Positions 1-5,393 of a DNA stretch of 5,393 nt are shown here, one piece after another. The translations under genes were made by a program, and so were the position numbers. Positions within the stretch are counted from its first letter, which is position 1. Each line of letters starts with the position of its first letter. The notes beneath the pieces were generated by a model. That model made no database searches, was not told the DNA's origin, and saw only the letters and a program-made list of their open reading frames with translations. Origin of the DNA: Nitrososphaerota archaeon (lineage in GTDB: Archaea; Thermoproteota; Nitrososphaeria_A; Caldarchaeales; Wolframiiraptoraceae); contig JAGGVM010000045.1 in the NCBI GenBank assembly GCA_021157985.1, positions 1 to 5,393 on the forward strand, given 5' to 3'.

Positions 1-1719
1 AAGATAACTCCGCGGACGAGGCTCGTCATCCACTCGAAGGCGATGCAGGAACGGGTCTTCAGAACGACGGTGACCTACGAGGACATAGGAGGACTACACG
101 AGCAGATCCAGAGAATAAGGGAGATGATAGAGCTCCCGCTCCGATACCCCGAGCTCTTCCAAAAGCTTGGAATAGACCCGCCGAAAGGAGTGCTCCTATA
201 CGGCCCTCCTGGATGCGGAAAGACCCTGCTCGCGAAAGCCGTCGCAAGCGAGGCGGAAGCCAACTTCATTTTGATAAACGGCCCCGAGATAATGAACAAG
301 TATTATGGTGAGAGTGAGGCGAGGCTCCGGGAGATATTTAGAAAAGCTGAGGAGAACGCCCCCAGCATAATATTCATCGACGAACTAGACGCAATAGCAC
401 CAAAAAGAAGCGAGGTTGTTGGGGAAGTCGAGAAGAGGGTTGTCGCCCAGCTCCTCGCCCTGATGGATGGACTGGAGACGAGGGGCCAGGTGATAGTTAT
501 AGGGGCCACGAACAGGCCTAACGCCCTGGATCCCGCCTTGAGGAGGCCTGGGAGATTCGACCGAGAGATAGAGATCGGCATCCCGGATAAGAACGCCAGG
601 AAGGAGATCCTCCAGATCCACACGAGGGGTATGCCCTTAGCTGAGGACGTCAACCTCGACAAGCTCGCCGAGATCACGAGGGGTTACACGGGAGCGGATC
701 TGGCAGCCCTCTGCAGAGAAGCAGCGATGAAGGCGATTAGGAGGATTCTCCCCGACATAGATTTCTCGGAGGAGAAGATCCCACCCGAGGTATTGGACAA
801 ATTGATCGTGACTATGAAGGACTTCATGAACGCGTTCAAGGAGATAACGCCCACGGCGCTCAGGGAAGTCGAGATAGAGGTCCCGAACGTTAGATGGGAA
901 GATATAGGAGGACTCGAGGACGTTAAGCGCCAGCTGATCGAAGCCGTCGAGTGGCCGCTGAAATACCCGGAAAAATTCGAGAGAATGGGGATAAGGCCTC
1001 CGAAGGGCATCCTGCTCTACGGGCCTCCTGGATGTGGGAAGACCTTGCTCGCGAAAGCCGTCGCGACCGAGGCGGAGGCGAACTTCATATCGGTTAAGGG
1101 TCCTGAGATATTCAATAAGTGGGTTGGAGAATCCGAGAAGGCGATAAGAGAGATATTCAGGAAGGCCCGTCAAGCCGCTCCCTGCGTGATCTTCTTCGAC
1201 GAGATAGAATCGATAGTCACTCGGAAAGAATTCATCGAGGATTCATCCGGAGTCGCTAACCGGGTGACGAGCCAGCTCTTAGCGGAGATAGATGGAATAG
1301 AGGAGCTTACGGACGTAATAGTCCTCGGGGCCACGAACAGGCCTGACCTACTCGACCCCGCGATCCTGAGACCCGGAAGATTCGACCGAGTTATCTATGT
1401 CCCGCCGCCTGATGAAAAGTCGAGATACCAGATCCTGAGGATCTACACGAAGAAGATGCCCCTCGCGCCTGATGTCTCGCTTAGAGAATTGGCTGCGAGA
1501 ACGGAGTGGTATTCGGGAGCGGACTTAGCGGCTTTATGCAGGGAGGCCGCGATAAACGCGCTTAGGAGAAACTTGGACGCTGAGTACGTGACCATGGAGG
1601 ACTTCGAGGAAGCGTTGAGGACCGTTAAGCCGAGCATATCACCCCAGCTCGTGAAGGATTATCAGAGGATGAGCGAGTTCCTGAGATACACGAAAGAACA
1701 GCATCCCATGATAGGTTGA
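1..1719 (+). CDS. cdc48: Cdc48/VAT-type double-AAA+ ATPase (5'-partial)
   Basis: Archaeal homologue of p97/VCP: a cytosolic hexamer that unfolds proteins by threading them through two stacked ATPase rings. The frame is open from base 1, and codons 1-14 (ending in a strand TRLVIHS) look like the end of the N-domain, so the ATG at 43 is internal and roughly 160-190 N-terminal residues are missing. D1 has the IGGL entry motif (about 85-96), Walker A GPPGCGKT (202-225), pore loop KYYGESE, Walker B ending Asp-Glu (379-384), sensor-1 Asn (511-513) and arginine fingers at 553 and 562. A canonical linker leads to D2: IGGL (about 904-915), Walker A (1021-1044), pore loop KWVGESE, Asp-Glu at 1198-1203, sensor-1 Asn at 1336 and arginine fingers at 1378 and 1387. 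All catalytic residues are present in both rings, so it should be active. The C terminus ends PMIG, without the HbYX proteasome-docking tail seen in some relatives. A small gene follows directly, probably in the same operon. Confidence 0.96.
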   Translation, partial: KITPRTRLVIHSKAMQERVFRTTVTYEDIGGLHEQIQRIREMIELPLRYPELFQKLGIDPPKGVLLYGPPGCGKTLLAKAVASEAEANFILINGPEIMNKYYGESEARLREIFRKAEENAPSIIFIDELDAIAPKRSEVVGEVEKRVVAQLLALMDGLETRGQVIVIGATNRPNALDPALRRPGRFDREIEIGIPDKNARKEILQIHTRGMPLAEDVNLDKLAEITRGYTGADLAALCREAAMKAIRRILPDIDFSEEKIPPEVLDKLIVTMKDFMNAFKEITPTALREVEIEVPNVRWEDIGGLEDVKRQLIEAVEWPLKYPEKFERMGIRPPKGILLYGPPGCGKTLLAKAVATEAEANFISVKGPEIFNKWVGESEKAIREIFRKARQAAPCVIFFDEIESIVTRKEFIEDSSGVANRVTSQLLAEIDGIEELTDVIVLGATNRPDLLDPAILRPGRFDRVIYVPPPDEKSRYQILRIYTKKMPLAPDVSLRELAARTEWYSGADLAALCREAAINALRRNLDAEYVTMEDFEEALRTVKPSISPQLVKDYQRMSEFLRYTKEQHPMIG

Positions 1720-1721
1720 TC
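1713..1721 (+). promoter_or_regulatory. Shine-Dalgarno-like site deciding the small gene's start
   Basis: AGGTTGATC matches the archaeal anti-Shine-Dalgarno target AGGTGATC except for one inserted T, and lies 3 bases before ATG 1725. It contains both the cdc48 stop codon TGA (1717-1719) and the alternative TTG start (1716), so a terminating ribosome would sit on the re-initiation site. The match is imperfect and the spacing is short, so this is suggestive only. Confidence 0.4.
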
Positions 1722-1724
1722 CGC

Positions 1725-2003
1725 ATGACGGGAAGAGAATACGCGAGAAGGCTGGTTAGGCCGGGAAGCGAGATCTATTCGAGGATAATCGAGGCTCTCG
1801 AAAAGCTTGGTGGAAAGGCGTTGGAGGAAGTTCTCCTCGAGGAGCTGCGGAAGAGGGGGTTCGACGTATCCATGCCCGAGCTCAGGCAGATGCTCATGAA
1901 GCTCGAGATAAGGGATAAGGTCAGAGTTCTCAGCCTAGACGAGGAGCGGCACGTGGTCGAGCTTCTGGTGAAAAAAGAGGAAAGCAGCCGCAGAAATTAT
2001 TGA
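1725..2003 (+). CDS. Small winged-helix-like protein linked to cdc48, function unknown
   Basis: A 92-residue charged protein that I do not recognise as a named family. It has no signal peptide, membrane segment or Cys/His metal motif. The sequence suggests a winged helix: a helix SEIYSRIIEALEKLGG, a second helix around EEVLLEELRKRGF, a third around SMPELRQMLMKLEIRD, then a beta wing (KVRVLSLDEERHVVELL) and a basic/acidic tail. Such folds bind DNA or mediate protein contacts, so function cannot be assigned. I chose ATG 1725 because AGGTTGATC just upstream (1713-1721) resembles the archaeal Shine-Dalgarno AGGTGATC with one extra base. A TTG at 1716 would add three residues and overlap the cdc48 stop by four bases. 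Either start implies translation coupled to cdc48 and hence a possible Cdc48 partner (inference). Its 3' end overlaps the convergent fen1 by 7 bases. Confidence 0.82.
   Translation: MTGREYARRLVRPGSEIYSRIIEALEKLGGKALEEVLLEELRKRGFDVSMPELRQMLMKLEIRDKVRVLSLDEERHVVELLVKKEESSRRNY
1971..1996 (-). terminator. Candidate T-rich terminator downstream of fen1
   Basis: Starting just after the fen1 stop, the minus strand becomes pyrimidine-rich and ends CTTTCCTCTTTTTT, with six T at 1976-1971. Archaeal RNA polymerase often terminates at such T-tracts without a hairpin. The site lies inside the coding sequence of the convergent small gene, where it encodes Lys-Lys-Glu-Glu. The call rests on sequence alone. 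Confidence 0.35.
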
Positions 2004-3034
2004 AGCCATTGATCAAGGCTCGTCGTACCCCTCGCTTTTTCTAAGGCTTGTTTAAGCTCGTTCAAGGCTTTCTCAACTCTTTCCTCCGAGAAATCGTGTT
2101 CCCCGCATAGCATGCTCTTAACCCCATCGTAGTCTATTTCACGCCACTCCACCGAGTAGTCTTCCGTGACCTCGGGGTTGAGGAAGAGCTCGCGGACCTC
2201 GGAGGGATCGACCTCCAGAGATTTCCCGAGAGCCTTCAAGGCTTTCTCGGCCGATCCATGGGTCTTTATCAGCTTCAAAGCGGTCTTAGGGCCCACGCCC
2301 TTAACTCCCTCGCAGTAATCCGTCCCCACAAGTATCCCGATATCTATCAGCTGTTCACGCGTGATCCCAAGCTCCTCCAAGAGCTTATCCAAGAAAATTA
2401 TCTCGGGCTCTACCTCGACGTACTCCTTTCTCCCCGGAAGCTTCCTCCTCCCAACTATCGAGAGATTTCGGACGAGCCTGGGCGATCCGAAGAGAAGCGA
2501 GTCGAAGTCCTGGGACCCCGATGCATATGCGTCACCTCTCCTGGCGAGGAAAGCAGCCTGAGCCTCTCCCTCGCTTGGAGCTTGGACGACGGGTAGGCCC
2601 ATCAGGTTTAGAAGCTTCTTCGAGCTCTCCACTATGAACTCGTTGAGAGTCGCGGCCTGCTTCGCGTATTTCTGCGCCTCCTCGATCCTCCCCTCCGCTA
2701 ATGCTTTTTCATAGAGCTTCGCCGCCTCGCTCCTCCTCTCCGCCCTCTCCTCGATCGTCGTCTTCTTCAGCTCCGGAGGCCTTCCATCATAGACGAAGAT
2801 CGGCTTGATCCCGACCTTCAGCAAGTTTATCGTCCTGAAGAAGAGCCCGCTCAAGTGGCTCGTGATCCTTCCACGCCTATCCATCAACGGCCTGCCATCA
2901 GCTCCCCTGATTATCGTGATGAACTGGTATAGTATGTTGTAGGCGTCGAGGGCGATCGCTTTCCCGTTAAGAGACTCGAGAGTTATCTTCTGGACAGCCG
3001 AGTCCGGTATGATCTCCCTCAGCTTAACCCCCAT
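1997..3034 (-). CDS. fen: FEN-1 flap structure-specific endonuclease
   Basis: A 345-residue structure-specific 5' nuclease that removes RNA/DNA flaps in Okazaki-fragment maturation and base-excision repair, working with the PCNA clamp. The length is normal for archaeal FEN-1. The metal-binding acidic residues are all there: Asp30, Asp83, Glu155 and Glu157 (SEGEAQAA), Asp176 and Asp178 (SQDFDSLLFG) and Asp239 (GTDY), corresponding to Pyrococcus D27, D80, E152, E154, D173, D175 and D236. The helix-3-turn-helix VKGVGPKTALKLI follows, then the conserved EHDFSEERV segment. ATG 3034 is chosen over in-frame GTG 3046 because the family begins MGV, with Gly2 close to the active site, and AGGTGG lies 8 bases upstream. 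The C-terminal PCNA-interacting peptide is degenerate: TTSLDQWLQ instead of a QxxLxxWF/FF form. It follows trm5b by 64 bases and has its own candidate promoter. Its stop lies inside the convergent small gene. Confidence 0.97.
   Translation of the reverse strand: MGVKLREIIPDSAVQKITLESLNGKAIALDAYNILYQFITIIRGADGRPLMDRRGRITSHLSGLFFRTINLLKVGIKPIFVYDGRPPELKKTTIEERAERRSEAAKLYEKALAEGRIEEAQKYAKQAATLNEFIVESSKKLLNLMGLPVVQAPSEGEAQAAFLARRGDAYASGSQDFDSLLFGSPRLVRNLSIVGRRKLPGRKEYVEVEPEIIFLDKLLEELGITREQLIDIGILVGTDYCEGVKGVGPKTALKLIKTHGSAEKALKALGKSLEVDPSEVRELFLNPEVTEDYSVEWREIDYDGVKSMLCGEHDFSEERVEKALNELKQALEKARGTTSLDQWLQ
2031..2042 (+). terminator. Candidate T-tract terminator for the cdc48 operon
   Basis: On the + strand, CTCGCTTTTTCT occurs about 30 bases after the small gene's stop, with five consecutive T at 2036-2040. 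It is the first T-tract downstream and lies antisense within the 3' end of fen1. A five-T run is weak by archaeal standards, so termination may occur further on and give antisense RNA over fen1. Confidence 0.25.
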
Positions 3035-3036
3035 AA

Positions 3037-3048
3037 CTCCTTCCACCT
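3037..3048 (-). promoter_or_regulatory. fen1 ribosome-binding site
   Basis: The minus-strand sequence AGGTGGAAGGAG precedes ATG 3034. The first half, AGGTGG (3048-3043), is 8 bases from the ATG and is a good Shine-Dalgarno match at normal spacing. The second half, GGAG (3040-3037), is only 2 bases away. The alternative start GTG 3046 lies inside the first half and has a TAG stop directly before it, which argues for the ATG. Confidence 0.5.
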
Positions 3049-3066
3049 AAACAGAGAAGAGCGGAA

Positions 3067-3074
3067 GTATAAAC
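3067..3074 (-). promoter_or_regulatory. Candidate archaeal TATA box for fen1
   Basis: On the minus strand the trm5b-fen1 spacer reads TTAACG TTTATACT TCC, an A/T-rich TATA-like box in an otherwise G/C-rich region. A start about 25 bases downstream would fall near 3044-3046, leaving a leader of roughly 10-12 bases before ATG 3034. That is compatible with a near-leaderless archaeal mRNA. The upstream BRE element is weak (AACG rather than a purine-rich run), and no experimental start site is available. Confidence 0.45.
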
Positions 3075-3085
3075 GTTAAAGCCTT

Positions 3086-3099
3086 AATGCTGAAGCATT
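3086..3099 (-). other. Small inverted repeat at the trm5b stop codon
   Basis: On the minus strand AATGC-TTCA-GCATT forms a perfect 5-bp stem with a 4-base loop, starting at the last base of the trm5b TGA. It is not followed by a T-run, so it is not a typical terminator. It sits just upstream of the candidate fen1 TATA box. It could be chance, a weak 3' hairpin or a small operator. Confidence 0.25.
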
Positions 3100-4145
3100 C
3101 ATGCCAGTCTCCTGAGATCTAAGGCGATCGTGAAACGGCGTGGAGCAGTCTCCATAACCTCCCTAGCATACTCGACCTCGACCTCGAAGCCCAGCTCGCC
3201 CGCGGTCTTCAAAACCTTCTCCGAAGCACTTCGAACGGATTCCTCAGAGATATAGAAATTGATCAAGCCGCCCTTCCTGCAAGCCTCAAGCCCGGAATCT
3301 AGGAAGCTTAACGAGCTTCGGGGAAGATCCATTATCACCCGGTCGAATTTTTCCTTCATAGAGCGCGCTATCTCCCCCGCGTCTCCGTGAACCGCTGTTA
3401 CGCGGTTTTCAACGCGGTTAAGCCTTATGTTCTCGACTAGGTATCTATACGCGTCGGGGTTCAGCTCGACCGCCAAGACCCTGCAGGAAGGATTGAGCTT
3501 CGCGATCAAGATCGAGAAGGCGCCGATCCCAGCGAACATATCTAAGACGCGCTCACCGGGCTTCACGCTTCTCGCCACTCTAAGCCGCTCCCCCGAAAAC
3601 CTAGGGTTGAAGAAGGTTTTACGGAGATCAAGCTTGTATACGCATCCATGCTCCCTGTGAACCGTCTCGGTTTCACCGGTTCCAGCTATTACCTCAACTT
3701 CTCTCACCCGATAAGTTCCAACCGTTTTCCCCTTGGCGAGAACGCTTCTCACCCTCGGGTGAAGTTCCAGCAAGGCTTCACCTATCGCTCGGGAAAATTC
3801 CCGGAGCTCTTCGGGGATCTCGATCCAGATCAAGTCTCCTATCAGGTCATATGATGAAGGAACCTTATCGATTAATTCGCCTGGAATTTTTCCCTTCAAT
3901 GCTTCTCGGAGTGACCGGGGTTTCTTAACCCGTTCCTCGAGCCTGATCTTAGCCGTTACCGCGCCCTCCTCCGACAGGACATCTGAAACTTTTCCGTCAA
4001 GCCGCTTCAAGGGGAAGTAGACGTATCCATCTAGCTCGACGGGCTTATATCGTAAGTCGAGAGCGCCTATTGCCAAAAGTTTTCTTCTGAGTCTTTCCGC
4101 TTTCCGCCTTGGAACCTTGGCCGCGTTTATCTTCGCGGAGGACAT
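3099..4145 (-). CDS. trm5b: tRNA (guanine37-N1)-methyltransferase, Trm5b type
   Basis: A 348-residue SAM-dependent methyltransferase that makes m1G37 next to the tRNA anticodon, preventing +1 frameshifts. Three domains are visible. D1, about residues 3-60, is the tRNA-elbow-binding domain (KPVELDGYVYFPLK). D2, about 70-190, carries KKPRSLREAL, SYDLIGDL and GTYRVREVEVIAG. D3, about 190-348, is a Rossmann fold with SAM motif LDMFAGIGAFSI and AVELNP. Against Methanocaldococcus Trm5b recalled from memory, catalytic Arg145 and Glu185 match Arg146 and Glu186 (FNPRFSGERLR). The conserved Asn of the N-x-P motif (Asn265) is Asp273 here, in MDLPRSS. The D1 domain and the length favour Trm5b over the shorter Trm5c; Trm5a or the related Tyw2/Taw2 is less likely but not excluded. 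ATG 4145 lies 3 bases after the thiDN stop with a weak AGTGAG upstream, so co-transcription and coupled translation are likely. Confidence 0.9.
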   Translation of the reverse strand: MSSAKINAAKVPRRKAERLRRKLLAIGALDLRYKPVELDGYVYFPLKRLDGKVSDVLSEEGAVTAKIRLEERVKKPRSLREALKGKIPGELIDKVPSSYDLIGDLIWIEIPEELREFSRAIGEALLELHPRVRSVLAKGKTVGTYRVREVEVIAGTGETETVHREHGCVYKLDLRKTFFNPRFSGERLRVARSVKPGERVLDMFAGIGAFSILIAKLNPSCRVLAVELNPDAYRYLVENIRLNRVENRVTAVHGDAGEIARSMKEKFDRVIMDLPRSSLSFLDSGLEACRKGGLINFYISEESVRSASEKVLKTAGELGFEVEVEYAREVMETAPRRFTIALDLRRLA

Positions 4146-4148
4146 AGC

Positions 4149-5393
4149 TCACTTCTTCCGCCTGCTGAGCATTTTATCGATTATTTTCTCCGCTTTTTCA
4201 ACGACCTCGACCGCGTCTCTTCCGAAGACAATTATCATCGGCTCCTTCCCCCAGTCACCTCTATGGTATAGGACATCGGGCACTCTCCCGACTCTCTTGA
4301 TAGCGGTTTCAGTTCCCCATGGAACAGTTCCACCCTCAATTCTCTTGATCTCCTCGGGCTCTTCCCTCCTGTCATAGAAGCTCACGGAGAAACCGAGCTC
4401 CTCAGCCGCCTTAACGAGCTCTTCGCTGAACCGTATATTCATCGCGGCGCGGATAGATCGGTCGTGCTTCATCGCGGTTAGAACAGCCCTGGCCACGTGG
4501 CTCGAGGCCGCGAACCAAGGACAACCAGCCGGCTTCGCCCTATCGAAGACCCTCACGATTCTCCCGGGTATTCCAGCTACGTCTTCCAGGTCTTCGGCGA
4601 ACTCGGAGGCCATGACGAGGTTCGACTGGCACTCGGGGATCGCTTTGGGGATCAGCTCGCTTTCCTCGACTTTTCTAATCGCTTTTCTAAGCACCTCCAG
4701 CGCTGAGAGCTTTCCAGAATCTCTGACGAGCTTTCCCGTCGGGTTCACCGGGCCATGGCCCTTGCCTATTGGAAGCCCGTATTTTATCGCGTTGAAGACG
4801 AAGTTTTTGGCGTTTTGAACAGCCTCGAATATTCCGCGGCCCTTGGCGAGCTCCGCCGCGATGGCGGATGCGAAGGTGCACCCCGTTCCATGCGTGTTCT
4901 TGCTCTCAATTCTCTCGGATTCATATACCCTGAACTCGCCGTCGTAGTATAGCACGTCTCTCACCACGGATCCCTCTAAGTGTCCTCCTTTCACGATCAC
5001 CGCTTTAACCCCGTGCTCCGAGATCCTCTCAGCAGCCCTCTTCTGAGAATCTAGGTCCCGTATCTTTATCCCGGATAAGGCCTCGGCTTCCCTGGCGTTC
5101 GGTGTAAGCGCGAAAGCTATCGGTATTAGGCGGTCGATCAAAGCCTTTACGGCGTCTTCTCTGAGAAGCCTTGCACCGCTCTTCGCGATCATGACGGGGT
5201 CGACCACGATCGGCGCGTTGATTCTCTTAAGCTCCTCCGATACGGCTTCGATTATCTCGGTTGTATGAAGCATTCCAGTCTTAACCGCGTCGACCCCTAT
5301 GTCGCGGACGACGACCCTTATCTGTTCCCTGATGACGTCAACGGGCACGTCGTGGATCTTCGTAACCTCCAAGGTGTTTTGAGCCGTTATCGA
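4149..5393 (-). CDS. thiDN: ThiD-ThiN fusion: HMP-phosphate kinase / thiamine-phosphate synthase (5'-partial)
   Basis: A bifunctional cytosolic thiamine-biosynthesis enzyme. The ThiD half phosphorylates hydroxymethylpyrimidine phosphate to the pyrophosphate. The ThiN half joins that to thiazole phosphate to give thiamine phosphate, replacing bacterial ThiE. The frame runs off the right edge, and the first visible residues SITAQNTLEV match the ThiD region about 40 residues in. The TTG at 5372 encodes the Leu of that motif and is not a start. ThiD motifs: VGVDAVKTGML-like GVDAVKTGML, DPVMIAKSG (about 5180-5210), LTPNAREAEAL, IVKGGH and the anion hole HGTGCTF with its Cys at 4878-4880. ThiN begins near 4730: PGRIVRV, the signature AASSHVAR (His at 4497-4499), RAAMNIRFSEE, a DRREEP segment, VPWGTETA, PDVLYHRGDWGKEPMIIVFG. 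Most ThiN proteins I recall have FGASSHVAR; here the Gly is Ala. The 414 visible residues are consistent with the usual fusion of about 450. It heads a block with trm5b. Confidence 0.95.
   Translation of the reverse strand, partial: SITAQNTLEVTKIHDVPVDVIREQIRVVVRDIGVDAVKTGMLHTTEIIEAVSEELKRINAPIVVDPVMIAKSGARLLREDAVKALIDRLIPIAFALTPNAREAEALSGIKIRDLDSQKRAAERISEHGVKAVIVKGGHLEGSVVRDVLYYDGEFRVYESERIESKNTHGTGCTFASAIAAELAKGRGIFEAVQNAKNFVFNAIKYGLPIGKGHGPVNPTGKLVRDSGKLSALEVLRKAIRKVEESELIPKAIPECQSNLVMASEFAEDLEDVAGIPGRIVRVFDRAKPAGCPWFAASSHVARAVLTAMKHDRSIRAAMNIRFSEELVKAAEELGFSVSFYDRREEPEEIKRIEGGTVPWGTETAIKRVGRVPDVLYHRGDWGKEPMIIVFGRDAVEVVEKAEKIIDKMLSRRKK

Noticed and set aside
43..45. ATG at 43 as the start of cdc48
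   Set aside because: The frame is open back to base 1 and the preceding 14 codons look like the end of the Cdc48 N-domain, so this Met is internal.
637..1173. A 178-codon minus-strand open frame opposite cdc48 (and similar ones at 303-677 and 684-1010)
   Set aside because: They lie wholly antisense to strongly conserved AAA+ coding sequence, show no recognisable protein features and arise from the codon bias of the real gene.
1971..1979. AAAAAAGAG as a programmed -1 frameshift site in the small gene
   Set aside because: The codons are AAA AAA GAG, so the A-AAA-AAG heptamer is not in the phase needed for -1 slippage, and the gene ends shortly after.
2258..2596. A 112-codon plus-strand frame opposite fen1
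   Set aside because: It is antisense to conserved FEN-1 catalytic sequence; composition and lack of a ribosome site suggest a shadow frame.
5370..5372. TTG at 5372 as the start of thiDN
   Set aside because: It encodes the Leu in the conserved ThiD stretch TAQNTL; the frame continues through the window edge.
1..5393. CRISPR arrays, tRNA or rRNA genes, insertion sequences, defence or toxin-antitoxin modules
   Set aside because: I found no spaced repeats, tRNA-like folds with conserved loops, transposase motifs or terminal repeats; nearly all bases lie in the five genes described.

Overview
The window reads as a gene-dense stretch of an archaeal chromosome, probably a thermophile. Every confidently recognised gene is of archaeal type: a two-ring Cdc48/VAT AAA+ ATPase, a FEN-1 flap endonuclease, a Trm5b-type tRNA (guanine37-N1)-methyltransferase and a ThiD-ThiN fusion. 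Codon use favours AGG/AGA for Arg and ATA for Ile, as is common in thermophilic archaea. I cannot fix the phylum. The FEN-1 N terminus (MGVKLREIIP) resembles euryarchaeal FEN-1 more than what I recall of the Sulfolobus/Aeropyrum form, so a deep TACK or unclassified lineage is only a guess.

Layout: two convergent blocks. On the + strand, cdc48 enters from the left edge already in its ATPase region, because its N-domain lies outside the window, and ends at 1719. It is followed almost without a gap by a small gene of about 92 codons (1725-2003) that looks like a winged helix. On the - strand, reading right to left, come thiDN (its start is beyond the right edge), trm5b (3 bases after the thiDN stop), a 64-base spacer with a plausible TATA promoter, and fen1 (start 3034, stop 1997). 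The fen1 and small-gene 3' ends overlap tail to tail by 7 bases.

Function: Cdc48 is a protein unfoldase, and the small protein is most likely co-translated with it. ThiDN supplies two steps of thiamine phosphate synthesis. Trm5b makes m1G37 in tRNA. FEN-1 trims 5' flaps in Okazaki-fragment maturation and repair. The thiDN-trm5b pair is likely one transcript; fen1 may be read from it and from its own promoter.

There is no mobile element, CRISPR array, RNA gene or stretch over 300 bases without a gene. I do not see a new multi-gene system. The most useful leads are the uncharacterised Cdc48-linked small protein, an Asn-to-Asp change at a conserved Trm5 active-site motif, a degenerate PCNA-binding tail on FEN-1, and unusually similar DNA in the two AAA modules of cdc48.
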